Below are positions 34,618 to 46,900 of a stretch of DNA of 64,000 nt, in pieces. The DNA comes from Hofstenia miamia (Eukaryota > Xenacoelomorpha > Acoela > Hofsteniidae). The stretch covers positions 364,843 through 428,842 of the forward strand of contig CABFPE010000160.1 in the NCBI GenBank assembly GCA_900660155.1. The letters run 5' to 3'. The notes beneath the pieces were generated by a model. It was not told the origin of the DNA. It did not search any database and worked only from the letters and a program-made list of their open reading frames with translations. Every line of letters begins with the position of its first letter. Position 1 is the first letter of the stretch. Both the position numbers and the translations under genes were made by a program.

Positions 34618-36524
34618 ACACATAAGCCATACCCTAAGCATTAAGCATATATAAGTGAACTTTATTGGGATTGAATGATATTAAATCTCTCTCTGAAGTT
34701 TTGACAACTTCATTTCATTTTAAATAATTCTCGTCATCCTTACTTGAAGCACTCACATTGATTGACTCCATTAATAGAATGTAAATTTTTTATCTTTTAT
34801 AAGAATCACACACATTTTCAGTAAATTAGAAATAGGAATAGCGGATAATTTGCGTTCAGATATATTTATATAGTAGTCAGTAGTAGGAAGATAAAATGTG
34901 AGTTTAATAAAAATGTGGCTGTGTGAGCATGCCCCAAATATAAAGTGTTTGACGAAATGAGATGGATAGATTTCGAATTTTGTAAGACTCTTGTCAAACA
35001 TTACATTTTATTCATATTCAGCTCGCTGACTCTTAGTTTATTAGTCTTTTCTTGCACGATGGAACAAATGCCAAAATGGCATAAAAATTAAATTTGTTTG
35101 TTGCTATTAATTTCCTAAGTTCTCTGCTCTCCCTTTCATGGTTGGCCGGGCACCCCGACCTTTTCCCATATCTGATGGGGAATGAGTTTTATGCATACTA
35201 ATATTAACTATGTTTTAAGCGAAAATCTAATTAATTATTGACGTTAAGTTTGGACGATGTAATGCGATATAGCAGGCAGTACAAGTGAGCATACTTGCAG
35301 AGACTTAACTCACAATAATAATGTCAGCGGGTTTAATATTTTTGAGTGATCACAACACTTAATCTATGATTACATTACATTATTAACAACTTATATTCTC
35401 AAGAACTACATTTTTATAATGTCAATGGATATCACAATGTTGTTTACTTGATTGCATAAAAAACAAGAACAAAAAGAAACTACAAATATCACTGCCAAGT
35501 ATGATTATATCATTTTATTATGCAGCCATTATTCAGAAAATGTCTGTTCTCGTTTGTAAAAAATCATACGAATGCATTGAAATACCCACCAATGAATGGA
35601 TATTTACTACTGCAGATGCATAAAATTGACTCTAACTCCCAAACTACAATACGCATCAGTCTGAAAATTTAAAAGGGTCTAAATTAGACTTACATGGAGA
35701 TTTATTTTTTCATAAAAATACATCAATTGCTTTTTAAGAATCCTGTTGACAAACAGACAGACAGAGATGAAAAAATACCGCTTTGGCGGAGTAATAAGAG
35801 ATGAATTTAGCAAGGATATTTATAGTTGTCTGTCATTTTATATATTAAAGATTATCTAGCAAAATAACATGAACGTGAAAATTGTATAAATCTAATAAAT
35901 ATTTGAGTTCTAAATTCAAAGAACAAATAAAATTTTTAAGTTAAACACATATAACCCTAACCATTAGCATACTTATTTACATTTAATTCCTGCCCATTAT
36001 AAAATAATCTGAATGGTTTCTAGAAAAGTTGAACGAAATTATATGCACTTTAAGAGAAAATTAAAAACTACTTATTGAAAAACAATCACTATTTGGCATA
36101 TCCAATCAATTACATACATGGAGTAAGTATATCTTACAGTTCATATTTAAAAAATTAAACATAGGAGATTATTTATTATGGCGACAACATAACACGTAGG
36201 CGATAACGTAAACACATTAATCTAATGAGCCATCTAGCGGCAGGAATGTTAAAAATTATTCATTATATCAAGAATTATTTTATTATATTTATACTGTTCT
36301 GTTAACCAATTCTATTGATTGCTTACTCATTATGTGTCCATATTCTACATAGTTTATTCTGGTTTGTCTATAATTTTATCGAATGTTTCTGGATTTTCAT
36401 TCGCCAACCATATCTATTTTTTCAAAAACTTTCTCGATTTTCTAAAACATAAAAAGACTTTCGCTTGGTAAAATTGACATCTTCATAAAATGAGTTCGCC
36501 AACAGAACAAATTTCCGTCTGGAA
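34618..36524. other. Intergenic stretch between receptor copies
   Basis: No coding feature. At about 35755-35800 there is a short GACAGACAGA run followed by the hairpin-forming CCGCTTTGGCGG, a type of motif often left by degenerate repeats. Confidence 0.5.
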
Positions 36525-36532
36525 GAAGCGAC

Positions 36533-36907
36533 GGATCACCTGAAGATATGTTCCTCCCAACTTCCAGATTTAGCCTTACCTGAAGATACTCCCCCCATCC
36601 CCCCCGACTTTTTCCACCTGAAGATATTCACCCCAAGATTTTCCACCTGAAGATATTCCCCCCAAATTTTTCCGCCTGAAGATAACCTAACCCTAACCCA
36701 AACCCTAACCCTAACCTTATTTATTTGCTTCAACAGTAAAAGGGCTAGGGTTAGGGTAAAGTAAAAGACATATTTAGTTTTTCCTACAATTTTCCAACTG
36801 AAAATGTCCCCCCCCAAGATTTTCCACCTGAAGATATTCCCCCCCAAGATTTTCCACCTGAATATATGCCCCCCTCAATGCTTTGGGGGCACATCTTCAG
36901 GTGATCC
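36533..36907. mobile_element. hAT-type MITE with telomere-like core (copy A)
   Basis: The 375-bp element begins GGATCACCTGAAGATATG and ends with the reverse complement of GGATCACCTGAAGATGTG. A perfect 8-bp duplication GAAGCGAC flanks it (36525-36532, 36908-36915), as for hAT elements. The sub-terminal regions repeat CCACCTGAAGATATTCCCCC several times. The core holds a long CCCTAA array (about 36684-36718) and a short TTAGGG array (about 36742-36756), in inverted orientation around TTATTTATTTGCTTCAACAG. It has no coding capacity. Confidence 0.9.
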
Positions 36908-36915
36908 GAAGCGAC

Positions 36916-37704
36916 AATCGAGAAACTTATATTTTTGTATTATAGTCTTCGTCAAAAATTGTTTTGAACAACTTTCTTTTGGATAAAATCAATGTTTTTA
37001 AAGAGCACTTATTAGCGCATATTTCAGGAAAACCCGCATATTTTAGCGCATATTTTTAAGATTAGGAGCCCTTATTTTAGCGCTTATTTGACTGTTTTGT
37101 TCCGCATATCACTGAATTTCCTGATCAGTTATAATTGTATAGGCTAACATGGCTGTAAGTTAGTTGGTCTTACGGCAAGCGAGAGAATTTAAGCCTGTGT
37201 TAAAAATATATCAGTAATTATTTCAAAGGTTAAATTAGACCAATTATACAATGGAATGAGCAAGTTTAATATAACCGAGCCTAAAAAAATTGTGCGGATA
37301 TTATAATGAAATTGTCTTTTTGATATAGTTGATTTTATGTCTCTTCATACCCATAATATTTAATGAAAACTTTACGCGATAAAAACTACGTTTTCACATC
37401 TTACTGACTTGCCCAATTTTAAGGACCCGAGGTCATTAAAAAAATGTAAAAAACTGAATTGCTCATATTTGAGGATATGAAATTTTGCAGAATTAATAAT
37501 TTAGGATTTTTATTTACAAATTAATTTTTTATATATAATTCGAGATTGAAATTTCAAGACATTGAAAATGAAGAAAGCCTTTACTAGTATTTGATATTTA
37601 TCATGAAATAGTGATTGTACCTTATTAAATCACGTTTGTATATAAAACAAATATTTCAAAATAAACATTTCTAAAATCACTTCCTAATTAAAGAGAAAAT
37701 ATTA
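36916..37704. other. Upstream region of the second receptor gene
   Basis: No gene recognised. TCACTTCCTAATT lies shortly before the start codon, matching the leader of copy A. Confidence 0.4.
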
Positions 37705-38751
37705 ATGATGCAAGTATCACAATGTTATAATACTCAATGCCCACTCCTTCAAAATATCAATGATACTTGTGATTACATAATCCCAGATAGTCCATATGGA
37801 AACCTGACGGATGGGCAATTTTTATTTTTCTCTAAGCATGTTATTATTGCCACTTCAGTGATATCCCTAATCCTAACATTCATCGTTGTTATAACTTATC
37901 TTGGATTTAAGGATGTCAGAATACCCTTTCGAGAGCTAACCTTTTTAGTCTCTTGTTGTCAAATACTATTCTCTACTACTGCGATGATCCTCGCATTTGT
38001 AAATGTAAATACAAAATGCGAAACTTTTAAGACCTTGTGCTTATTACTTGGAGCTTTGGTAAATTTTTCAGTTACTGGTATACTATTGTGGAATTTTATA
38101 ATTATATGCAAATTTCTTCAAATAATTCGAAATCTCACACCATATGGACCTCATTGGTCAGAGAAGGTTCGCAATCACATCTTGGTTTGGGGAATCGCTT
38201 TAATTCAAAGTTATGTTCCATATTCATACGAGATAATTGGTTACCTTGGGAGACCATATAATGGCTGCGCATACTGCTTCTTTGATGAAGATTCAATAAA
38301 TTATGTAAAAAGTGCAAATGGTGTTAAAAATGTTTTATTTAGTGGTTTAGGATTAATTCTCGTTCTAGACATTATCACATTACTTCTGTATATTTTCGGA
38401 TTGGTGAATACAATATATCGAATCAAGTTCGATAGGTTATCTACTTTTGAATTCAATATTCTGCGAAATCTTTTTCTCACTAACATTAAACTTTTATGTT
38501 TACCAATAACTTTTACATTTGCAACGACTTTCGCCATGATGCGTTTATACAAAATGCTAAATCATCATATAAATATGCAAGTAGTTGTCTACTTTGGCCC
38601 TTTTGTTAAACACTTCATGCTTATCGAATGTTTAGTGATGAATCTATATGGGTGTGTTATCTTCACTTTGTTCTGCTTGTGTTCACCATCTATGCGTTTG
38701 CAAATCAAGAAAAAACTTAAAATAGGATCGCTGTCTACGTCACTTGAATAA
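37705..38751 (+). CDS. Seven-transmembrane receptor, class B/cAMP-receptor-like (copy B)
   Basis: The 348-residue intronless paralogue of the receptor at 33559-34614 is on the same strand. Roughly two thirds of residues are the same by eye. Long identical runs include PFRELTF, RNHILVWGIALIQS, IIGYLGRPYNGC, YCFFDE and KLLCLPITFTFATTFA, covering helices 4, 6 and extracellular loop 2. Divergence concentrates in the N-terminus, loop 3 of the outer face and the C-tail, where ligand contact and coupling would be tuned. Cys7, Cys12 and Cys22 and a glycosylation site (NLT) mark the N-terminus. Two adjacent Met codons open the frame; either could start. The pair is a local tandem duplication, and conservation of the whole frame suggests both are under selection. 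Confidence 0.85.
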   Translation: MMQVSQCYNTQCPLLQNINDTCDYIIPDSPYGNLTDGQFLFFSKHVIIATSVISLILTFIVVITYLGFKDVRIPFRELTFLVSCCQILFSTTAMILAFVNVNTKCETFKTLCLLLGALVNFSVTGILLWNFIIICKFLQIIRNLTPYGPHWSEKVRNHILVWGIALIQSYVPYSYEIIGYLGRPYNGCAYCFFDEDSINYVKSANGVKNVLFSGLGLILVLDIITLLLYIFGLVNTIYRIKFDRLSTFEFNILRNLFLTNIKLLCLPITFTFATTFAMMRLYKMLNHHINMQVVVYFGPFVKHFMLIECLVMNLYGCVIFTLFCLCSPSMRLQIKKKLKIGSLSTSLE

Positions 38752-38754
38752 AAA

Positions 38755-39692
38755 TTATGGACTTTATTATCTTATTTATAACTACAGTCGAACCAGGATA
38801 TAACATGCCACTTATCTGGTGGCATCAAAAGTAGAGGTCTGCGACATAGTCACCATCTCGGTCCCGTTCCCATTTCCAGTACTTATCCCGTTGATAATGT
38901 ATCGGCTTAAAAATGTTGATCGTTAACGGTACGGTAGCAGACCGATACTACTTTAAGCATATTTTGCGGTACGGGGACCTCAGCATAAATTTTATTTGGC
39001 TATTCAAGGCTCTGTGGACCGGACCAGGATCGGAACAAGATATTTGTGTCACTGCAGCACTAATCAAGAGGATTTTGTATAAAGGCTTACATGAATCTAC
39101 GTTTATGTACAAACAAATCCTTTAAAATGATTAACATACTGAATTAACCTATAATGAAGGTTACAGTATAAACCAGTTGCGTTCTATCCAGGTCAGACTG
39201 TAAATATATGCTACCAATTGCTACGAACGCTTAATGATAACAAATAAGTCTCCAAATCAATATTAAGTGTAGTCAAACTATTAAACATAAAACCTATTTT
39301 TGTTTTAGCTGAATGGTAAAATATAACCTACTATTAAAAAAGAATAATAAAATCTTAAATAGTTTTATACCAGACTAGCGATTTCAATTGAAAGCCTTAC
39401 AAAAGTTGATCTCATAAATCAACACCAAAGAAATGCAGAAAAAACATTTCCTTTGGTAGTTTTTAACACGAAATTGTAGAAAACTCTAAATAAAACAGCT
39501 AAATTGCTTGCAACTCAGGATTGTAAGTAGAAATGAATTATCAGCAGGGATGTTCTATATTTTTGCATGATATGGAAGTTGTCATGCAACAAAACAAGTT
39601 GTTTCTCTGACATATCAGGACGTAGTCTATTTAAAATTTATTTATTTTCATTCCAAGAGATCGATATTAATTGAGAAATGAGGTGTTCTTCA
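38755..39692. other. Intergenic stretch, possible hAT end near 38840
   Basis: TAGAGGTCTGCGAC with following CCCGTTCCC resembles the end of some hAT elements but has no partner. Nothing else is recognised. Confidence 0.3.
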
Positions 39693-39700
39693 TTAATAAC

Positions 39701-40726
39701 TAGGGCAACCAAAACTAATAAAAGTCATAATTTTATCTGTTGGTCTTTTTGGCAGTCTGCTTAAAATTAGATGATTTTCAATTCTGGAGTGCAGTTAGAT
39801 AGAAAGTTATAAAGTCATTACAGTCCTATTTTTGCTTTTTAAAAAATACGGTAGTATTTGTGGCTGAAATGTCATAAATGTCATATTTTCATTGAATTAA
39901 GGAAAAAACTTAAAAATTAATGCTAGATTATGACTCCTTAAAATCATTTGAACTAAAATTCATTTTCAATTAATGTACTTCCAGGCCTAACCCTCGAGAA
40001 GTTTAATTGCTAGCTAATTGTTGAACCAACCCGACTTACTGGTCGAAGTTTTTCTAGGACTGGCAGCTTAAAAATATTAAAGGAACTATATGCATTATTA
40101 TTTCATGAATTTTACAAGACACACGTGTTTCAGAACTGTGCCATACGTATTCAGCAAAATAAATGATGGTTTACGATCAAATTGCTTCAATTAAGGCTGC
40201 TATCATAAAATAACAAAGTTGTTAAATGTTTGATAGAGTTGTTATTACTCCCAACTTTGATCTTGGAAATGATATCTGTGAAATAATCGCCTATATCAAA
40301 TCACAATTAGAAAATACCGATGTCACTGCTATAATGGAATGAAAAGGGGTGGACATTTAATCGGAATTGTAAGCCAAGTTACGAGATGTCAAGCAATATC
40401 GGCTGCAGTTGAGAGATGTTTCTCTATGTTGAGAAAAGTCCTAGCCTAGGACAGAATTCCTAACCACAATAATATATGGAAATTTCTGTGCTGTTATTAT
40501 AAATTAGTGAAGCAATTACTTTAAAAAATTGACTTATTTGTAAGAGCTTTTGTATTTGCTTTATATCTTGTTCTCAGTAATAGAAAAACGTTTTATATTG
40601 CTTAAATGGATATTTTTGAAAAATGGATGGTCATATTTTAGAGTATATTTAACTAAATTCCGTCAGATGTTGTAATACAAATAAGGTCATATTTTGTTTT
40701 TTAAAGTCATATTTCTGGTTGCCCTA
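39701..40726 (+). mobile_element. hAT element relic with transposase C-terminus
   Basis: Ends are TAGGGCAACCAAAACTAATA at 39701 and, reversed at 40726, TAGGGCAACCAGAAATATGA. The 8-bp flanks TTAATAAC and GTAATAAT agree at six positions, fitting a decayed hAT target duplication. At about 40388-40515 the plus strand encodes QAISAAVERCFSMLRKVL and then DRIPNHNNIW after an in-frame stop. This is the hAT dimerisation segment (consensus ..SA.VER.FS..K.i...R). The catalytic part is missing, so the copy is a deletion derivative. Confidence 0.75.
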
Positions 40727-40742
40727 GTAATAATTGAACGAA

Positions 40743-40807
40743 ATATTATCCGGCAGTCAAATTATCCGGTATCCGGTATATTCAATTCACTATCCGGATG
40801 CCATCCC
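40743..40807 (-). repeat. Single hAT-like terminal sequence
   Basis: Read on the minus strand the segment starts TAGGGATGGCATCCGGATAG and repeats TATCCGG/CCGGATA words, as hAT ends do. It lies just right of another hAT relic; no matching opposite end was found. Confidence 0.4.
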
Positions 40808-41044
40808 TAATTATCAGGTACAGGAATGACCCATAAGAACTAGTCCTACAGGACTGACAAAAAATTAATCCAAATGCATGTTCACCAAAAGTACAATTTT
40901 TAGCTAATACGTTTCAGTAAATATTTTCCCATATATCCTAATGTATTAATTAAAAAAGTAAAAAAACAAAGATATTTCCAAAAATATAAACTCTCAAATA
41001 CTATTCAAGTCTTTTTCTTTGAATCTCAACCCAGTCAGGCCATC

Positions 41045-42640
41045 CAAAACAGACGTGCTATATATTTTTCGTATTTATAGAAAATTTTGGTGTCTGACTT
41101 TAGTGGAGAAGTTTCGATAGGTAAATGATATAACAACAAGTTTTTAGTTTTCGGTGTAATAGGTGCAATAGCTATTTCAAATCGACATTCTTTTGTTATT
41201 GTCATACGTAATCTTTTCTCTATAGGTAATGAAAGATTTTCGATTTTAGTGAGAAAAATGCTGAGAAACCATATTGCAGCTTTGGCGTTGATAGGGGTAT
41301 TTTCTCTTCAACAAAAAGTGTTTTTCTAAAATCTTTATGATCACGTAAGCTATTAGACATTTGAAACAATGTTAAAGCATTTTCGACAGATGGAGTGTAC
41401 TGTAGAGAAGGCGACTTGATATCAATATAATCAGGGGGTTGCAAGGTTTTTATACTTTGCCAATATTGATTAATTGCATTAATACTGTTTTCAGATAATT
41501 TCAAAGAAAAGCAGATGGAGACATTAGCAATAGTATCTAATAAACGGGTTTCATCCAATATTTCAGCAGTTTGAGCATATAAACATAAATCAATAGCGGA
41601 TAACCTGAAGATATGCCCCCAACTTCCAGATTTAGCCTCACCTGAAGATACTCCCCCCCCGACTTTTTCCACCTGAAGATATTCACCCCTAAGATCTTCT
41701 ACCTGAAGATATTCCCCCAACTTTTTCCACCTGAAGATAACCTAACCCTAACCCTTTTACTGTTAAAGCAAATAAATAAGGTTAGGGTTAGGGTTTGGGT
41801 TAGGGTAAAGTAAAAGACATATTTAGTTTTTCCTACAATTTTCCAACTGAAGATGTTCTCCCCCAAGATTTTCCACCTGAAGATATTCCCCCCTCAAAGC
41901 TTTGGGGGCACATCTTCAGGTTATCCTCAATATCAATTCTGACGTCAACCATAGGACGAATTAACGGTAACTTAGTGTGAAGTAGAATATCAGTATAAAT
42001 CAATTTTGAAATGCTATTGTCGGTAAAATTGTTGTTTAATATCTCGTAATCTGTTAAGTGAAAAATAAAAAAGTTTTCAGCACTTCTTTCTAACATTTCA
42101 AAAAACGAAGGAGTTTCTATATCAGATCTGGCAATATAAATAAATGTCATTGAAACTTGAGATTTTTTAGCTGCCATACTAACGCGTTCCAATTGCTGAT
42201 GTAAATCACGTAGTAATAAATCATTATGTCGAATGAAGTAGACAATTTGTAAAGAATTGTAATCCAAATTAATTTCTTCTATTTGACGTAAACGATAAAT
42301 ATTCGTTAAAAGTTCCTTTAGATTTTTAATTTCAAAGTTTTCATCAAAAGATATATGAGTAGTAGCTCGTAAATAAGATCGTTCCAGTTTTGCATTCATT
42401 TGATCCTCGTAAAAAATGAGAGTATTACATTTAGGACGTTTGAAAGCATCAATTGTCATAGGTAAAATATCAAAAGACGGAATTTTACCTTTTACTGATG
42501 TTAGAGTATGTATGTTTTCTTTAACTTCTGATGGGGTGTTGCGATTAACAACGTATAAAGCTTTTCTTGTGGGGCGAAAATAGGGGTGCAGGATTTCACC
42601 TTCGAAATTTATAAAGTGTTCCATGCGTTCTAAGTATTTG
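41045..42640 (-). pseudogene. Unidentified protein-coding stretch interrupted by a MITE
   Basis: On the minus strand one frame runs from about 42640 (KTHKYLERMEHFINFEGEIL) to 41927. Another starts beyond the MITE at 41597 and ends at a stop near 41220; coding-like sequence seems to go on to about 41045. The peptide is soluble in character, with no membrane helix, signal peptide or repeat, and is rich in Leu, Ile and Asp/Glu. I do not recognise a family. It could be an exon of a large host gene or part of an endogenised element. The true start is unclear, because sequence upstream of 42640 is low-complexity and looks repeat-derived. As it stands the unit is broken. Confidence 0.5.
41598..41926. 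mobile_element. hAT-type MITE with telomere-like core (copy B), inserted in coding sequence
   Basis: The 329-bp element begins GGATAACCTGAAGATATG and ends with the reverse complement of GGATAACCTGAAGATGTG. It is flanked by TCAATAGC (41590-41597) and TCAATATC (41927-41934), an 8-bp duplication with one mismatch. It shares the CCACCTGAAGATATTCCCCC sub-terminal repeats and outer sequence with copy A at 36533. Its core is in the opposite orientation: a short CCCTAA array (about 41740-41754) on the left and a long TTAGGG array (about 41779-41815) on the right. Confidence 0.9.
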
Positions 42641-43290
42641 TGAGTTTTTGAACTGCCACTTGATGAAGGCTGACCCGCACCGCAAATAAAATATGTGGAC
42701 TCGACCCGCCCCGCAAAAAAATTAATAAAATTAAAAAATTTAAGTGTATAATATAAGAAAAAATAATAACAGTCAAAATAATGATAATAATGATAGGAAT
42801 ACATGTATAACAATAAGCAATGTTTTTTAAATAGATCGGTTTTGCAAAAAAAGGCTTTTCTAAATGTACAACTGAGTCACAAGGAATAATTGGCATTTTT
42901 GCATTAAATTTTGTATATGATTGCAGTTTTTATATGAACAAATGGATTGGAGAACATTAGGCTTTATCTTGCCGCGAAATTTTGATAAAATCCGCCCATT
43001 ATTTCTGGAAAGTCTTTTAACATAGGCAAATGAATTCGCAATGACGTTTACCAACTCTTCAAAATGTGTATCTTGAAAACAAAGCTGACATATAGGCCTA
43101 TGTATATGGTGATATTTACGAATTACAATATAATTTTTATTACAGCACTAAATTTTATAATTCAAAAAAATATTCATAGTAGTATGTAAAAACCAATAAT
43201 ATATTTACCCCGCAATTCCCCATGAGGATTGAAATTAAGGCAATCCCCGTATGCGGGGTGGGGATCCACATCCTATCACACAAGCTTGGT
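42641..43290. other. GC-patched repeat-like stretch
   Basis: GACCCGCACCGCA/GACCCGCCCCGCA words at 42672-42720 and a GCGGGGTGGGGATCCACATC sequence at about 43250 look like sub-terminal parts of hAT elements. The two ends do not pair. Open frames on the minus strand here match nothing known. Confidence 0.3.
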
Positions 43291-43881
43291 TATAATGCTA
43301 CTATTGAAGGCAGTATTTACCATTCAGAAAAGAATTTGCAAAATGGCGTCATTTTCTATTGAAATAAGCCAAACATTATATTTTGTTATATGTAAGCAGT
43401 GCTTATAACACGTGTATTATTTTGTAGGAACTATATGATCAGACAACGACTCAACGTTAAAACTTTTCGTAGTCTTACAGTATGTTTATAAGAGTAAATA
43501 TGAAATAAATGTTTAAAGCAAATTTAGTTTTCAATGTTCGAATCGATAATCAAACTTTTCAAGGCTAATCAAATCGAATTGAAAAAGCCCGCAACGCCTA
43601 GGCTGTGCGTCCTAAATAACTTAAAAGGACCGTATATTTTTTCAACTTAACTGGATCTTTGAACATCAGAATCATATTCAAATAAAAAGGAAAAATATAT
43701 TTTTTCTATCCTTCAGAATGAATTTGGTCTATTCCTATTTGCTAACATAAAAAGTGTGAATATTTATATACAGGCTTGTTCAATATCAAATTTGTCAAAT
43801 TTTAGGAATTTTACAAAAGATTTCTCGTGTATTAATAAGCTATTCTGCTTATATCCACTTTGAAATTTAGGTTATCACGAA

Positions 43882-43925
<44 letters not shown>

Positions 43926-46900
43926 NACAATTGGTGGACCACCAGTGCCAGAAACGGTGGACCAATGGGTGTATCATCTTTTGAATTTTAGACATGAAAT
44001 TTTTTTAAAACTAATATTAATGAAAATGAACGCAAAATCTATCAAAATATAATAAAAGAAATGAATGTAGTTTCACAAAATGGAATAAAATAAGAAATTT
44101 AGAACTTTATGAATGATTTATCTATTTGAACTATTAATCTAACAACAACAATGCGAATTCAATCATGTTGGAGTCGATGCATCATATTCTGTTAAATTTG
44201 ATAATTTTTTCCAAAATTGCTATTCCATAATCTGAATGGCAAAAGTAGGAATCCTTGCACACTTTACCATAATGCAATCAATAAATTTTGAAAATAAAAA
44301 ATCGAATTTCTTAACCGGATTTTAATCTGATTAACCGGCTGATGCAGGTTTACCAGCTTTTACCGGACCAGTTTAACCGGTTTTAACCTGACCGGATTAA
44401 CCAGAACGGATCCAACACTAATATATATAAATATATATATATATATTCAAAAATGGTGTGTTCTAATGATTTGTAAAAGCTTTGTTTACTCTCTGCTTTG
44501 TGCTAGAAAGAAGATAATTAGCAACATTAACACAAGCATAGCAATAGATGATGAACACAACCTAGGTATTATCACAGCTTGTCACAATAAGGTTTGAACA
44601 TGATGGTCAGAATCTGGGACAAATACTGAATGTGAAGCAATAAAGTATTTATAAATTTCTTTGAGAGATCATAGGCTGATCATTACTGGTTAATTTGTCT
44701 TTGATTAAAACACTGTGACTGTTAGCTGCTAATTTCATGTTGGTTATGAGTTTGTGCAGCATAACTCAAATAATTATCTAGCTTTTGGGTCTCAATTAAG
44801 AACCAATGGCTGGAAATCAGTCCTTAACCTTAGTTTGTTCTTTTATAGTCTTAGCTGTTTAAATTTTAAAACAGGCTTAAAAAGCTTTCTATGATAAAAT
44901 TAGCTTAAATTTTATCACTATGAAATGCAATGTTCAAGTGTTTTGAGTTTTGAGTAATTGTCTTGCTAACTGTACCTTTTACAATAAAGCTACATTTATG
45001 TACTTTAGAACTTTTGATCTTATGGCTCTTGCCAGCACACTATAATTTCCTACTTCAATAAAGCAAATTTCTTAGTTGAATACATAATGTAGTCTCACTC
45101 TTGGAAAATTGTGGCTTTTTGTAGAAGAATTAGTTTATTTCACTAGTAGAGACTAATATCAAATGTTAATAAATTAACTTTTCAGTATAATTTTTAATTA
45201 AACTGAGTCGTGAATAATATAGAATAGAAAGAGTCTCAATTTGTGATTAATATTTTTTAAATTGATTATATTTTGATTCCTTTGAATTTTGCTACTTTTC
45301 AGTAGAATATTTCAATAATTTCAAACTTAAGATTACAAAAAATGTACATTTGCACAGTAATATCAATTATCCCTTCATTTTATTATACATTGCTTAAACT
45401 ATCTTTGCAAGAGAATTATATATAAATTTTAAAGTGTAAACAATGTGCAGGTAAAATATTTTTGAACATATAATTTGAGTAGTTGCCTGCTGAGAATCCT
45501 AGAATCTATTTTCTTCAGTTACTTGTTAGAATATGAAATGTTAAAATAGTGATAACAATAAAGGCTTTGTCAATAATTCAGAAACCTAACCACTAGGAAC
45601 GACTATAGTTGCTAAGATCAGCTTACTTAATTGTGGTCACAGTAAGTAACATTCAGACTATGGCTGAATTTTCACAGGATAATCTGGGCGTGATTAATCT
45701 GGATAAATCCAGATAGAGCAGGACAAAATTGAGATTGAGTTAAATCTGGATATATATATCATATAAATTAAAGACAAATACCCTGAATAGATCAAGATTA
45801 AATTATTCAATCATTTTTTTCAGTGCTGTAGTGTCATAATAGTGCATCAAAACCATCCTGCATTGGGGATTGATTTTGATATTGAATCTGTTAAGCAACA
45901 GCTTGTAAATGTTGTTGACAAAAGATCTAACAAATTTTAGAACTATTTCACAAGTTAATAATTATCTCCTATACAAAAGCACATTTCTATGAAGCAATTT
46001 TCTATCACAACTTGCTGTTGAGATGCTGGCCATTCCTGAAACAGAATTTAGATTTGCTTAATCCTACTAGCCCAGGTAGAGCACATTGTGCTTCACCTCC
46101 TATTTTTGTTTACTGTTAACTGATGGGCATATTGGGTTGACATTTGATGATATTTTATCCAATTTTACATTTGATCAGAAAATATTAAAACACTTGAACA
46201 TCAGTACAATTTTGCAAACTTTCACCAATTGTTAACATATTTCATGTCACAACATGACAAAAAATTCTGAATTTATTTTGAAAAAACAAACAAAGATAAA
46301 ATGCAGTAATTCTGGCCAAAATTTGATGTTAATTGTTCAAACCTATCAAAAGTTATAGATGTAGAGCACTAGTGCTTCACAAATGGTTTCTAAAAATCTT
46401 AAAAGCCCAGGGCTAATGAGGTTAAGCAAGTGGTAGTATTTATGTTACCCCTGAAAAATTGTTTTGAAATGCATTTCCTTGTATAAATTTTTTAGATTGC
46501 TTTTAATAAATAACAAGTTTTCTTGATTAACATGCCAGTATGCATTGGCACTTACAGCCAACATTTTTAAAAGGCAAATGTTGTTTAGTGAAATATTGGA
46601 ACACAACATATTATTTTAATGGAATGATGAGATTGCACTATATTGTGTTTTTCTTTATGTATTACTGTTCAAAAAATAGCTAATGAGATGGTATTACTGA
46701 TTAAAACTGGTGTTTGACTTACTGATGACACATTCCTGCAAAAGAAATATTATATGAAAATTATTAGAATTTACAAATCCTGAAATATCAAAGTTATTCC
46801 AGATAATTCTAGCCAAGATGAAATAAATGCAAATCCAAAGTGGACATAACAATTTTTGGATAAAACTCAGCCCTAATTCAGAATTCTTCACAACTTTTTT

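Noticed and set aside
36684-36756. True telomere or chromosome end
   Set aside because: The CCCTAA/TTAGGG tracts are short, inverted and enclosed in a MITE with an 8-bp target duplication, so they belong to the element.
36536-36847. Minus-strand frame with VRVRVWVRVR
   Set aside because: Translation of telomere-like and CTGAAGATATTCCCC repeats inside the MITE.
42641-43290. Complete hAT element
   Set aside because: CCGC-rich patches at both sides do not form inverted repeats and no 8-bp duplication could be found.
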